Positions 35,301 through 47,460 are shown, numbered from the stretch's first letter. The stretch is 64,000 nt of DNA from Dactylorhiza incarnata (GCA_033032865.1 JAWHQI010000061.1:868001-932000); one strand, 5' to 3'. The notes: generated from the letters alone by a model not told the origin. Numbers and translations are program-made.

Positions 35301-36807
35301 GAAACCATAGGGCTTCTCCTCCTTGGCACCTTCTGAAGCTAATGGGAGGTTTGAAAAGGATCGGGGGTGGCTTATCCCATGGTTGCCATTAATGGGCGAT
35401 TTTGGCAATGTTGGCACCTCCCTCAAAAGCCACTAACAGTGCTCCAGCTCACCCAGAATCCACTCCTCAGCTCGAATCCATGCTGAGGGGAAGGAGGTTG
35501 GGCCCAATGGCAGCTCACCCCATGGGTTGCCATTAATGTGGCCGGCCAACCCCTTGTTTTCTCCTCCCCCCTCATCACTACAGCTGCCACCTCACTCCAA
35601 TTTCCTGCAGGAAATTACTCCCTGAGCTCAGAGGAGGGGTTGGGAAGAGGAATTGAGTGCCATTTGGCACTCATTCCTCAAATCCCTCAATTGGCCTCTT
35701 TTGAACTTAAATCCCCTTATCTCCACCCAAATTTCCACCCAATCTTAATTCTCTGAAATTATACCATGCATTGGGCCTACAATGTTCAGTGATGGGGCCC
35801 AAGTATTGGGCTAAATCCAATGGACTTGAAGCTTGGGCTCACTTGACTCAAATATGCCAATTTGGGGATTATTGGATTTGGGCTTGACTCAAACTCACAC
35901 CACTTGATATGATTGACCCACATTATTTCCTTGGACCCTATGGACCCATTCCAAGAAGAATTGAGTCATGGTGGGGTCATATGGGGCTTGATTGCACCTA
36001 TTTGCTTATAGGGGTAGTTTGGGTATTTTGGTGTTTTTGCCTTAATTCTCCAAATTGAATGTGCACCTTGGCTTGCTTATGTATCACTCACTTCCCTTAG
36101 TGTTTGGGTAGGGTTGTGCTAGGTCAATTTGGCCAATTTGGGGCAAATTAGAAGCCAAAGGGGTGTAATTGGTAATTTGGGGCAAATTGGTAATTTGCCC
36201 AATTTCCTCAAAATTGGCTTACACCAAGGGTCCAATGTGGGGCCATTAGACTCCCTAAGTGGCCCAAGAGTGTTAGAGGCGATCAATTTGATCACAATGG
36301 GTCAATTGAAGTTCAATTTAAGTTTTTTTAGTATTAATAGGTCAATTTGGGGCTTTTTAGTAATTGACCCATTTTCCCCAAATTGATGGCCCTATGATGG
36401 GGCTTTTGGGTTCATTAGGTCCCCTAGGGAGGTTGCCATAAGAGGGTGGGTCCAATTTGACCATTTGGAGTTCAATTGCCCTTATTCATGGAGGTTTGAC
36501 CTAGGATAGCTCAAAGTTGACTTTGGTCAATTTGGCCAATTTGGTTGACCCCAAGGGTCCCTAGTGGCCTACTCACCTCCTTGGATGGTCATAGGGGTCA
36601 TGATGAGGTTATGTTGACTTGTTGGAGGTATATTGGTCAATCCTAAGCTAAGCCATCAAAATTGCTAATTGCACCCCAATGTGCATTTCTTCTTAATTTA
36701 TGGAAATCATGGGGCCTCCTTGGCCCATTTTGTCTTCTTGGAGCAATGTCATGACCTTGTCATGACAAAATGCATCTTAGGGGTCTAGTTGTTTTGGGGA
36801 TGTTACA
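29358..36807 (-). repeat. LARD LTR, right copy (5' LTR in element orientation)
   Basis: 7,450 bp, partner of 19344-26793 with an offset of 10,013-10,014 bp. Equivalent tandem blocks lie at about 30896-31397 (45-bp units), 31398-31653 (44-bp units) and 32973-33543 (190-bp units), with the same copy numbers. The arrays have not changed since insertion. Confidence 0.95.
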
Positions 36808-38599
36808 CATCCATCCTTCTCCGACGCATGCATGTACCCGGCTCCAATTCGCTGGAAATCAATCTGTCAGCTTCCATCCTCGGTGGGCTACAACAAAAAG
36901 CTCATAGGCGCGCGGGCATTCGGCGACATGTTCGCCACCGACACATTAGGCCACGGGACCCACACAACATTCACGACCGGAGGTAACTTCGTCGACGACG
37001 CTGAATTTCTAGGACAAGCCAATGAAATGGCATCTGACAACGCACCGCGCGCTCACCTCGCCGTTTATAAAGTTTGTCACTCTGAGCGATGCGACGATGA
37101 AGACCTTACTGTTGGGTTCAACGCCGCTATGAAGGATGGCGTCGACGTGATTTCTGTATCTATTGTAGGCTCATCTTCTCTCTTTCACTCTTGATCCCAT
37201 CGCCACTGCCGGATTCCGCGCATTTCAGAAGGGGATCATGTTTCTCTGTGCGGCCGAATACTCTGTAACTAACTATGGGTCCCTCTCTCAAATGATGCGA
37301 CGTGACTGATCACTGTCGGCTCTTCGACGCTGGACCGCACGCTAAAGGCCATTGTTCGGCTGGGGGACGCGCAAGAGTTCGCCGGAGAAGCTCTGTTTCA
37401 GCCGAAAGACTTCTTGTCTAAGCAATACTCGCTTGTTGCGCCGAGTTCCTGCGCTAAACTCTCCGCTGAAGAAGTAAAAGGACAAATTGTTCTCTGTGAA
37501 AAAATGTGCAATTGTAACATTGGCGCTTTTGTTCAAGCCGCCGCCGGCATGGTGGTTATAATAAGGAATCGTGAGAATGAAAGAGCAACCACCAAGTTGG
37601 CATCAAACCCATCCCATCATCACATGTCACGTTCAAAGACAGAGTTAAAATCGTCGCATACGCTGCCGACAACTCAACCCCAAACCCCGCATCGGTCATC
37701 CAGTTCGGTGGAATGGTGATAAGACCTCATGATCCTCTTGCACCAGTGGTGTCCTGCTTTTCATCAAGAGGGCCCAACAAATCCAGTACCGACATTCTTA
37801 AGTCGGACATCCTCGCCCTCGGCCACAACATTCTTGCTGCATGGCCACCCATTACCGACAACATCATTATCACATTCCAAGAGCCATCCAGCAACTTCAA
37901 TATTATCTCAGGAACCTCCAAGCTAAGTCCACCCCACAAATTTCTGGCGTGGTGGCTTTACTAAAGAATGCTCATCCAAAGTGGTCGGCGGCGGTGATCA
38001 AGTCGGCGATAATGACAACCGCCGACGTGGTGGATAATAAAGGAAATCCCATCATGGGCGAAAAGCTGAAGCCTGCCAACCACTTTGCGTTGGGCGTTGA
38101 CCATGTGAACCCCGAGAAAGCAAGTGACCCAGGTCTGATCTACAACATCACCGGTGATGACTTCTTTCAGTATCTATGCGGGTTAGGCTACTCCGATGAG
38201 AATTCTATTATCTCCGACCTGGAAGTGAACTGTGCTTGAACGGGAAAAATAAAATAGGCTGAGCTAAACTATCTATCTATTTTGGTTGTCATGAATGCCA
38301 CCTGCGTGAAAGTAGCGGTGAACAGGACGGCGAAGAATGTCGGCGAGGCTGCTTTGTTCTATACAGTGGAGGTAGGGAGTAAGAAAAGCGGGAAGGTGAC
38401 GCTGAATCTGACAGAGTTGAAGTTTAGTGAAGTATGGGAGGAGAAAACATTTTCCGTAACGTTTGAGAAAACCGGCCGTGAAATATTTGTGTCGGGAAGT
38501 TGGTCGAATGGTACCTTGAAGTGGGTGTCGGTGAAGCACACTGCCCTGAGTCCAATTGTTGTGATGCATTAGAGTTTATTATGGAGTATACATTTTTGA

Positions 38600-39560
38600 T
38601 ACCGTGGAATTTACACGCATGTGTTTTCTTGAATGATTTTGTACTTGTTATGCATTTTTTTATACTGAAACTTGTAGGCAAGCGTGGTGCATCTTCACAT
38701 CTATCTCTTAATATTCTGTAACATCAGTTATCATGAGATGCTTCCTCTGGCTGTTGTTCAGTTTTGTCCGAGTATTTGCAAGAGAGCGGAATGTGACTGC
38801 TATCAGGATTAGGCTTTCTAAGGAAAGATCGATTCATAAACTACATTTCTCATTATTCTTAATTTTCACAGTTTATTTTGCTCACTATATATGTCCGTAT
38901 TTGTTCACAACAATTTGTATCAAAGTCCTTTTTTATCTATTTGAAGATGTCAATTCCTAGGTTTGAAGTAGAGCAACTGCGTTTTTGAAACAAAGGAGCA
39001 GAGTAATGTTGTTTTTTATATGTGCAGCAATTGGAACAACTCTAAGTAAAACTCGCTAATGATGCGACACAATAAATGGGAAAGCAGAAAGTTTGCTCTA
39101 CAACTGAGATTGAAACTCAAACTATTTCAAAGAACATTTGAGATTTAGACAAGGTTCGAAACTACAGAACTTTGAAAACTAAGGCGGGTTACAGTTTCAG
39201 AGAATAAGAATTCTCTCTGATACTGAAAATGTGGAGATAGAACAGAGGGATGAGTAGAAAATTAAATTTTCATCGTAATTAATTACACATAGTCACAGCC
39301 AAAAAATACTTATCTTTCAATGCATGCGTCGGTCTCCCTTTCCCACTTCTCGAATTTGGTGGAAATTTGGTTGATATAAATGATTGCTTGCATGAAAATG
39401 AAAACATGACTCCCGTAAAGCAGCTGCCGTAAATCTTCTCATGATCTTGTAGTCGTAAACTCCTTCCAGTCAAAGAAGAAGGAAGAATTTTCTCTCTCTA
39501 GGAAGTAATCTTCACTCTAAAATTGTCATCGTCTCCGACCTCCGTTTCAAGCGATTCTTG
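38600..39560. repeat. Inverted copy of the DNA flanking pseudogene A
   Basis: This 3' flank of pseudogene B matches the 3' flank of A (about 10960-11900) in reverse complement, as expected because the two genes are in opposite orientation. It also forms an inverted repeat with about 40945-41715. The arms contain words such as CAACTGCGTTTTTGAAACAA and TATGAGCC-type blocks. Confidence 0.85.
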
Positions 39561-39909
39561 GTTCCATCTTGTAGCCAACGTCAAGGACTACGACGTTGTA
39601 TGGCCAGTCTGTCGCACCGGAACACTGTCGAAGCGGGGGTACCGCGCCCGGGACATGGGTTTACCTTATGCACTGTCAATTGACCGAGCGTCGTAGGGCG
39701 GACGAGTTTGGGCGGAGGTATCGTCGTTGTTGGGGTACTGTCAAAGCGGAGAGCATCGAGCACGGTCGGTAGCCCGTGCGAAGCTGCTCGTATATATATA
39801 TATATAGGCAAATTACTATTGTCCCGGAACCATGATTTTATTTTCCACCATTGGATGCCTTTAAATATTTTTATCGGAAAAGTTCTTACCCAAAATAGAC
39901 TCTGAATTC

Positions 39910-40111
39910 GGTAGGAGTAACCCACGTAGAAGAAGGTAAGGAAGAACCGTGGGCCGTCCGATCAAGAAATCCGACGGCTCACGAAATCCGACCGTATTTA
40001 CTAAAAATAAAAATAAAAAACATCGTATTTCGGATTTTCGTGAACCTCTGATCATACGATCAGACAACCCACGGTTCTTCCCTATCTTCCTCTACGTGGG
40101 TTACTCCTACC
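39910..40111. mobile_element. Palindromic MITE-like foldback element, copy 2
   Basis: 202 bp, the same element as 9849-10062, with a slightly shorter centre. It is a passenger of the duplication, not an independent insertion, because flanks on the right side also match. Confidence 0.7.
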
Positions 40112-41715
40112 TAAATTTTTTTGCCCAAAATAAGCATCATCCACGATTTAATCCACCCACTCATTATTTTTGTCACTTCCCAAAAATCCCGACTTCGATG
40201 TTTCCTAATAAACCGCAGAATTAAACTACAGTTACTGCTGCTCTTCTCCTCACTTCGCTCCTCGCCTCCGCCTCCCCTGCATCAGACGGCCTACCACTAT
40301 AATTGGCTCTACACACCACTCAATTCGTTTTCGCTGCCGCTCCTCTTCCGACAAATCGACTCCATTAATGTTTTCCCTCTTCTATTCCTATCTTCTCTTC
40401 ATTTTCTTCAACCTAGCCAGTACCCATCAACTCCAGTTTTCATTTATTTCTTTTCCAGACCTATGTCTCTGCAAATTCCCACAAATTCTCTCTGGCTATC
40501 GCAATAGCCAGCCACCAGCAGTGATTCAACCTTGCAGAGGACAGTACGGCACCATCACATTACCCCTTTTCCCCCATGGGGACTTCTCGCGATTCCTGAT
40601 CGCTGCCCTTGGTGTAGTCTGGGCCTCGAAGGACAGTGCATGCTTCCTCTGGACAGTAAATATATGTTGTATTGACTGATTAATGAATTCCTCTCCGGGT
40701 ATTCTCTTCAATTTGTACACATTTGAGTATTCCTTCTCTTCAATTATCCCTTCTTAAGGCACTTCTAATCTTTATCATTTTTTTTATCTCCAAATCTCTT
40801 CATATGTTGGTCATCTCATCACCATTAATGTACTTCAGATATTCGATGAATTGTCTGAACGAGAGTTTTGTTATTAATTTACCCTTCTTTCCTGATTCTA
40901 TTGTTGAAAGTGCACGTGGCATTCAAAATATATATATGGTTGTCCATAATCGCTGGAAACGAAGGTAGGAGAGAACAACAATTTTAGAGAGAAGATTACT
41001 TCCTAGAGAGAGAAAACTCTTCCTTCTTTGCCTGGAAGGAGTTTACGGCTACATCATCATCAGGAGATTTGCGGCTGCTGCATCATGGGAGTCTGGTTTT
41101 CATTTTCATGCAAGCCATCATTTATATGAGCCAAATTTCCACCAGTCGAGATGTGGGAGAGGGAGACTGACGCATGCATGAAAAGATCAGTATTTCTTGA
41201 CTGTGACTATGTGTAATTAATTATAAAGAAAAATTAATTTCTTATTCACCTCTCTGTTCTCTCTCCGCATTTTCAGTACTAGAAAGAATTCTTAATCTCT
41301 GACACTGTAGTCTGTCTTCGTTGTCAAAGTTCTGTAGTTTCGATCCGAGTCTAAATCTCAAATGTTCTTTGAAATAGTTTGAGTTCCAATCTTAGTTGTA
41401 GAGCATACTTTCTGCATTCACATTTGTTGTTTCACATCATTACCGAGTTTTACATAGAGTTGTCCTACTTGCATGAACATATAAGAAACAACATTACCCT
41501 GCTCCTTTGTTTCAAAAACGCAGTTGCTCTACTTCAAACCTAGGAATTGGCAACTTCAAATAGATAAAAAAGGACTTTGATACAAATTGTTGTGAACAGA
41601 TACGACCATATATAGTGAGCAAAAGAAACTGTGAACATTAAGAATAATGAGATATATCTATACTTTGATTTATCAATGTGATTAATCTACACGTGGGAGA
41701 AATGAGCATTCGACA
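39910..41715. repeat. Segmental duplication, copy 2 (partner 9849-11750)
   Basis: Direct-orientation copy of 9849-11750. Homology stops near 41715, after AATGAGCATT, where copy 1 goes on into pseudogene A. The intron-like structure here has lost its donor (40361-40370 reads TCCATTAATG). Positions 39561-39909 hold a short TA microsatellite (about 39790-39806) and no gene. Confidence 0.85.
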
Positions 41716-42255
41716 TTTATTGCATAGATAAGTAAATATTATATAAATACTAAATAAACAGATTACAAAAGGTCAACGGTGAGAAGCAAAGATGTCGTAT
41801 AGGTGAAGGATCGCGAATGGAGAAGAAAATATTTGCAACAACGAGAAGGAAGAAAGACAAATCATGAATGGTCTTTCATAAACCCTCAAATAAGAGGAAA
41901 AGTTGAAAGCAAAGAAAGCGGTCTTTGGAAAGCCCCCAGACACCTCTTTTGAAAAAGCTCTTTTGAAAAAACTCATCATCCAAACACCCTTAAAAGGCGA
42001 TGGCAGTGAAAATAGAGTTTTTCCCACTGCCACTACCGCCCCAAATAGAGCCTTAGTGTAATCAAATTGAAAATGTTAAGATGAATGTAGAAGAGCATAA
42101 AAAATAATAGATTAAAAATGATTATATTAGCCAAACAATGTGAGTGACATCTATCGAAGATAATAGAATAAATAGACTGGTGTAAATGAGTATATAAAAT
42201 TGATGTCAAAAGATTAGGTATGAGAAGAGGTAAACCCAAGATATAATAGATGGAA
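41716..42255. other. Intergenic, no feature recognised
   Basis: AT-rich sequence between the duplication and the Reina-like element. Short ORFs on the minus strand resemble no family. A purine-rich stretch with a repeated CTCTTTTGAAAAA word occurs near 41945. Confidence 0.6.
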
Positions 42256-42566
42256 TGATAGGAACTACTAGAGGGAGGGAGAAATCTAGAGAAGAAGGAA
42301 GCTAAGGTTCAGAAGAAGAGGGAAATACCATAGGATTAATTGCTTAGCTCCAAATGACAACATCCCCGGGTATAAATACCCGGGACAAGGAGGGAGCCGG
42401 CCGGCCCCTCCAAATAGGGCTGAACCAGTTGGTTCAGCCCTTGGCCGGCCGGTTTTACTGAGTGGGGGCTGAACCGGTTGGTTCAGCCCCTTCGTTGCTT
42501 GGCTTCTCCTTGCGCCTGCGAGCATAATAACGCCCCGAGAAGCGGGGTGCGATCGAGGGCGTAACA
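42256..42566 (-). repeat. Reina-like LTR, left copy (3' LTR)
   Basis: 311 bp, TGATAGGAAC...GGCGTAACA. It contains GGGTATAAATACCC, a palindromic TATA-like box, and two GGTTGGTTCAGCCC-type repeats. Confidence 0.95.
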
Positions 42567-43725
42567 TTGCCCTCCCAATCAAGACCCATCTTGTCCTCAA
42601 GATGGAAATCTGGGTACAGCTCTTTGAAGTTCAACAGATCAACCCATGAGTTATGTGCTTCCGACAAGTGCTTCCACTGGTATAAGAGTTCGGCCCGAAA
42701 TTCTGTGCCCCATTGCTTCCACCTGAGTAACAGAACATTCTACGGCATCGGCCGAAGTTCACCCGCAACGGTAGCTTCCGGCAAGAAAGGGCTCGGTTGT
42801 GCACTGTCACCTATCTTCTTCTTAAGCAAAGAGACATGAAATGTTGGATGGATGCGGGAGCCCGCGGGGAGCGCCAATGTGTAAGCGACTGTCCCCACCC
42901 TTTTGAGAACACGGAAGGGGCCATAATAGCGAGGATCCAACTTCTGATTTGCACGGTGAGCCACTGATAGCTGCCGGTAGGGTTGAAGCTTAAGGAAAAC
43001 TTCATCCCCCACTGCAAACTCCCTCTCCTTGCAGTGTTTGTCCGCCTGGGTCTTCATGCGATCTTGGGCAAGGCGAAGATTCGCCCGCAATGTCACTAAG
43101 GTGCGGTCGCGGTCGCGGAGGGCTCGATCAACCGCCGGTAATGTCGTGTTGCCCGGCTCATAACTGCTCAAGGGGGCGGCCGACCGTAGACCACCTCAAA
43201 CAGTGTCATCTTGCTGGCAGAGTGGTAAGCGGTGTTGTAACAATACTCGGCCCAGTGTATCCAGTTGGTCCAAGTCCGAGGCTCGTCCATGACGAAACAC
43301 CGGAGATATGTCTCCACGCCACGATTAAGCACCTCCGTTTGGCCGTCGGTCTGGGGGTGATTTGCGGTGCTGAAACGTAAACAAGTTCCTTGAAGCCGGA
43401 AAAGCTCTCTCCAAAAGTGGCTCACAAAAGTGGAATCGTGATCAGAAATGTTGGCGCGAGGGAGGCCGTGCAAACGGACGACTTCCCTAGTAAAGAGCTC
43501 AGCGACTGACTCCGCCGTATAAGGGTGACTGAGAGCGAGGAAGTGAACATACTTGGAGAGCTTGTCGACCACCACCAGAATGACTGACTTGCCCTGAGAC
43601 TTGGGCAATCCATCAATAAAATCCATTGACACCGTATCCCAAATGTGCTGCGGAATCTCTAGTGGGTGGAGCAACTCTGCAGGTGTGGTGGTCTCGTAGT
43701 TCTTTCGCTGACATGTCTCACATTG
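42455..43725 (-). pseudogene. Reina-like integrase and chromodomain
   Basis: Zinc-finger remnant CETCQRKNYETTTPAE, then the core with DTVSMDFIDGLPKS, SDHDSTFVSHFW (where relatives have SDRD) and an E in the DGQTEVLNRG block, then the C-terminal domain ([37 protein letters not shown]). A TAG after GELRPMP separates it from a chromodomain (VLLLRWKQW, LSEAHNSWVDL, FPDF-like PDFHLEDK). A TGA stands just before CETCQ near 43725. A frame shift joins the 43168-43674 and 42740-43171 frames. The chromodomain would steer integration to marked chromatin if read through. Not functional as it stands. Confidence 0.88.
42567..42580 (-). other. Polypurine tract (Reina-like)
   Basis: Minus-strand GATTGGGAGGGCAA directly abuts the 3' LTR. 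It overlaps the end of the coding frame. Confidence 0.7.
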
Positions 43726-45710
43726 TCATACAAACTGTTGCACATCCCGGCGTATCCCCGGCCAAAACACATTTGCTCTCGCCCTTTGGAGGGTGCGAAG
43801 CACTCCTGCATGACCTCCCACCGAGGAGGAATGAAACTCGTGGAGCATAACTGTCTTCCATGTCGAGCCTGGCGGTATGACTACTCTGTTGTGGTAATGG
43901 AGCCGCCCACTCTGTAGATGATAGTCTGACGTCACCGTTTCCCCACGCTGGAGGGCCTCCACGAGGGCGCGTAGTGAAGGATCCCGCAAGACCTCCTCAT
44001 GTATATCATAGAATGGGTTGAGGACCGGCCCCGAAATCTGGACGAGTGCACCATCCGGTAGACGGGACAAGGCATCCGCCACCACATTCTCCTTGCCCTG
44101 ACGGTAAACGATCTCGTAATCGTAGCCCAAAAGTTTGGTGACCCACTTTTGTTGAAGAGGAGAGGAGACTCGCTGGTCCAGAAAGTGCTTCAAACTTTGG
44201 TGATCCGTACGGATCTTGAAATGGCGTCCCAACAGATATGATCGCCAAAGGGCCACAACTTGAACCACCGTCAACAACTCTTTTTCATACGTGGAGAGCC
44301 CCAAGGTCTTAGGCGCCAACGCTTTACTGTAAAAGGCCATTGGACGGCCCTCCTGCATCAATACTGCACCCAGCCCAACCCCGGAGGCATCCGTCTCCAC
44401 GACGAACTCCTTGGTGAAATCCGGAAGGGCCAAGACTGGGGTGGTCGTCACGGCCCGTTTGAGCGCCTGAAAAGCCGCCTCAACATCCTCCTGCCATGAG
44501 AAAGCATCCTTCTGCAGTAACTGGGTCAGTGGTCTAGCAATCTTCCCGTAGTCCCGCACGAATCGCCGATAGTAGCCGGTGAGGCCCAAGAATCCCCGCA
44601 GAGCCCGAACAGTCTGGGGCCGTGGCCAAGAAACCATGCTCTCAATCTTCCGAGGGTCAGCTTTGACCCCTTCCGCCGAGACCAAGTGTCCCAAATACTC
44701 GACCTCCTCCTGCCCAAAAGAACACTTGGATCGCTTAGCATAGAGCCGATGCTTGCGTAGAATAGAGAAGACCTGTTCAACATGGTATAAGTGATCTTCC
44801 CAATTAGCACTGTATATAAGGATGTCATCAAAGAAAATCAGCACAAAGATGCGAAGTAGTGGACGAAAGATCTCGTTCATATTGGCCTGGAAGGTGGCTG
44901 GTCCGCCAGTCAACCCGTTGGCCATCACGAGAAATTCGTAGTGGCCGTCGTGAGTCCTGAAGGCCGTCTTGTGGATGTCGTCTTCCCGCATGAGGATCTC
45001 GTAGTAACCCGATCGTAGGTCAAGCTTTGTGAATCGTGTCGCCCCGTGTAGCTCATCCAACAATTCTTCAACCAATGGAATTGGGAACTTGTCCTTCAAA
45101 GTGACGCTAGTCAATGCCCGGTAGTCCACGCAGAATCGCCACGAGCCATCCTTCTTCTTGACGAGAATAATCGGGGCCGAAAAGGAGCTCGTGCTGGGTC
45201 GGATAATCCCGGAGTCGAGCATCTCCCGGACGCTTCGCTCGATCTCTGCCTTCTGCATGTGTGGATATCGGTAAGGCCGGATATTGGTAGGCTCCGCTCC
45301 GGCCTTGAGTACAATCTGGTGATCCCGAAATCGTGACGGTGGAAGTGTACATGGCTCCTGGAAAACATCAGAATACTGCTCTACCAAGGATTGCATCTGG
45401 ATGGGTACCTCGGACGACCCGACCTCATCAGACCGCACCCCCAAAAGGATCGCCATCAAGTTCCCTTCCTCTCCGAGCTGCTGCATGCTTCGAAGAGAGA
45501 TTTCCTTCACTGGCGAGGCCGTGAGACCCTTCAAACAGAACTGTCGTCCCCGCTGCACAAACTCCATCGTCATGAGGTCCCAATCAAAAGTGACCCATTT
45601 CAACTGCTGCAGCCACTGAACTCCGAGTACCATGTCCGATCCTCAGATGGGTAGAAGATATGCATCCGTGCTCCCAATGTATCCCTGAATCCGTAATTCG
45701 ACTCCCTTCA
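43726..45710 (-). pseudogene. Reina-like protease end, reverse transcriptase and RNase H
   Basis: A 635-codon open frame (43726-45633) begins in the protease tail (MVLGVQWLQQLKWVTFDW) and covers RT (FCVDYRALTSVTLKDKFPIP, FLVMANGLTGGPATFQ in place of the usual MPFGLTNAP, and FFDDILIYS as the YxDD-box variant FDD) and RNase H (FVVETDASGVGLGAVLMQ, YEKELLTVV, RTDHQSLKHFL). It is joined upstream to the gag-PR part through a TGA near 45634-45636. The NGLTGGPATFQ change is unusual and may impair the enzyme. Reading continues into the integrase finger, cut by a TGA at its right end. Confidence 0.9.
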
Positions 45711-47431
45711 TTACCCCTTCGCCCTGCAGCTTGCTGCCGTCAGCCACCATAACCTGGAATGCAGCTCCTCTGTTAATCTCATGCCCACCCGCTGTGCGAC
45801 AGCCGGATGAATGAAGTTGTGGGTGCTCCCACTGTCCACCAATATCGTCACCTTCTCCTGTCGAACCCTTCCGACCACCCGCATTGTGAGGGGCGGATTA
45901 CACCCTTCCATGGCGTGGATGGACACTCCAAACTCCGTCATGTCCACTTCATCCTCCAACAGCGCCTCCTCGACTGCTAGCTCGGGAGGAAACTCGTCGC
46001 CCACATCTTCATGCAGCATGAAAACCTGTATTTTCTGAAATTTATGTCCGGGTACAAATTTCTCGGCACAGTTGAAGCAGAGGCCTTTCTCCTTACGGGC
46101 CTGGAGCTCGCCCCACGACAACCGAGTCACCGTAGGCTTGGGAACCGCCTGCGGCTCCCTCCTGGCGACGGTGGGTGTGACCGGAGCCTTCCCCGTGGCC
46201 CGCGAGCGCTGCCGGTTGAAACTCTCCTCCTGGATGCGGGCTAAGCTGACGGCGTGGTTCAAACTCCGTGGCATATAAGCATGAACCTCATCCCGCAAAT
46301 GCTCCTTCAATCCTGACACAAAACAACTCAGCAATGTCTTCTCCTCCCAGTGTACCCGGTTCGCCAATTTCTCAAATTCTGCCCGATACTCAATCATTGT
46401 CCCCTTCTGTCGCAACTTCTGCAGCAGCGCCTCAAAATCCTCATACTCCAGAGGCCCAAATCGGGCGGTGAACCCCTCCACAAAATCAGTCCAGGGGACA
46501 TACTCTCTACCTCTCAAGAACCACTGAGTCCACTGAAACGCGCCGTCTTCCAGATGGAACGACGCTAGTTGCACCCATTGCCCCTCCGGGACCTCCTGGT
46601 AGCTGAAGAATAGCTCCACCTTCTGAACCCATTCCAGTGCATCCCCCCTTTGAATTTGGGGAAGTTCATACGTGTCAACTTCGGTGGTATGTAGGCTCGG
46701 GGTCCCGCCTGCCCTTGCCAGCCTTGTCCATGCGCATTCTGTCCCGGCCCATTCCACGCCTGACGTCCCGGACCCATATGACCGTCGTGTGCCCCCGGGT
46801 AGCCATGAGCTGGCTGACCCAACTGGTGAGGAACGTGCTGCCCGACCCACGGAATATGGCCTCCATACCCGTCGGGAGGAATGCCGCCTCACGGGTGAGG
46901 AAGAAGGCTCGCACCTCCTGGAGCCCGCACCGCAGTCCCTTGCCCTCCATAGGCAAGCAGCCATGGCTGCCGCCCTCCATCGACTGTCCCAGCAAAGCCC
47001 GGAAGGCCACCTGCCGATCTGGCTGGCCCGTATTCAGTCGGCCCAGAACTGGGGCCGACAGCTCCTACCGCAGCCGCCGAACACGCTGCCGCCCCCAGCG
47101 CTTCGCCGGTGGTCCCCCAGGGTCGGGAGAAGCCAGCGCCTCCATGTCCGCCCATTCCTGGAGCTCCCGCAGCCGCACGCCCCAGATCGGGCGTTCCAGA
47201 CCCCTCGGCGGACCGATCGGGCCTTCCACCGATCGGTTCGTCGTCGATCATCACCTTCCCTTTCAACAGGGCCTTGAGCTCCTCCATACACACATCTAGA
47301 CGCTCCAACAGCCGCTGTGTAGACGTGCGCATCTCTTGCTCGATTGCGGCCACCGAATCCACCAATCCACCGTAGTTCTCCTCCAAGGTTTCCAAACGGG
47401 AGATCTCCTCTTGCGTGCGAGTGATGACCAT
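45711..47431 (-). pseudogene. Reina-like gag and protease
   Basis: ATG at 47431 starts a coiled-coil N-terminus (RLETLEENYGGLVDSVAAIE), then a Gly/Ala-rich linker. The frame changes near 46800-46890 and again near 46645 before the gag core (FHLEDGAFQWTQWFLRGREY, YEDFEALLQKLRQKGTMIEY). The knuckle LCFNCAEKFVPGHKFQK has Phe where the last Cys is expected, so zinc binding is doubtful. The protease motif ILVDSGSTHNFI is intact. A further frameshift follows near 45765. Original product: structural Gag and aspartic protease. Confidence 0.88.
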
Positions 47432-47445
47432 CGCCGAAGAATGAC

Positions 47446-47458
47446 GCCTCTGATACCA
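47446..47458 (-). other. Reina-like primer binding site (tRNA-iMet)
   Basis: Minus-strand TGGTATCAGAGGC, 2 nt from the LTR end. It matches the initiator-Met primer site over 11 bases. Confidence 0.85.
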
Positions 47459-47460
47459 AA

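Larger units (their letters stand above)
19344..36807 (-). mobile_element. LARD: non-coding LTR retrotransposon with 7.45-kb LTRs
   Basis: Length is 17,464 bp. The 5-bp target duplication CATCC lies at 19339-19343 and 36808-36812. LTR ends are TGTAAGACCC...GATGTTACA on the plus strand. The internal region of 2,564 bp has no ORF above about 75 codons. The primer site (29345-29354, minus strand) sets the minus orientation, so the LTR begins TGTAACATCC and ends GGTCTTACA. LTRs above 4 kb around a short non-coding core define large retrotransposon derivatives. Such an element must borrow Gag and Pol from a relative. The start and the GGGGACGAAAT motif before the 3' LTR recall Tekay/Del chromoviruses; that parentage is inference. 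Confidence 0.93.
18819..38572 (+). pseudogene. Subtilase pseudogene B, split by a 17.5-kb retrotransposon
   Basis: The gene body is 18819-19343 plus 36808-38572. The first part has an ATG, an inhibitor-I9-like prodomain word (TYIVHVRRPNN) and the catalytic Asp (GVIIGIFDTGIDSSHP), but in several frames. The second part has the His motif (LGHGTHTTFTTG near 36950), PA-like sequence (near 37440), a Ser region in which SGTS is followed by a frame break (SGTSKLSPPH), then STPQISGVVALLK in another frame, the stop TGA at 38237-38239 shared with copy A, and an open Fn3-like domain (38282-38572). B keeps the Asp and His motifs that A has damaged but is broken elsewhere. The reading frame was probably already broken when the retrotransposon landed. 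Confidence 0.92.
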
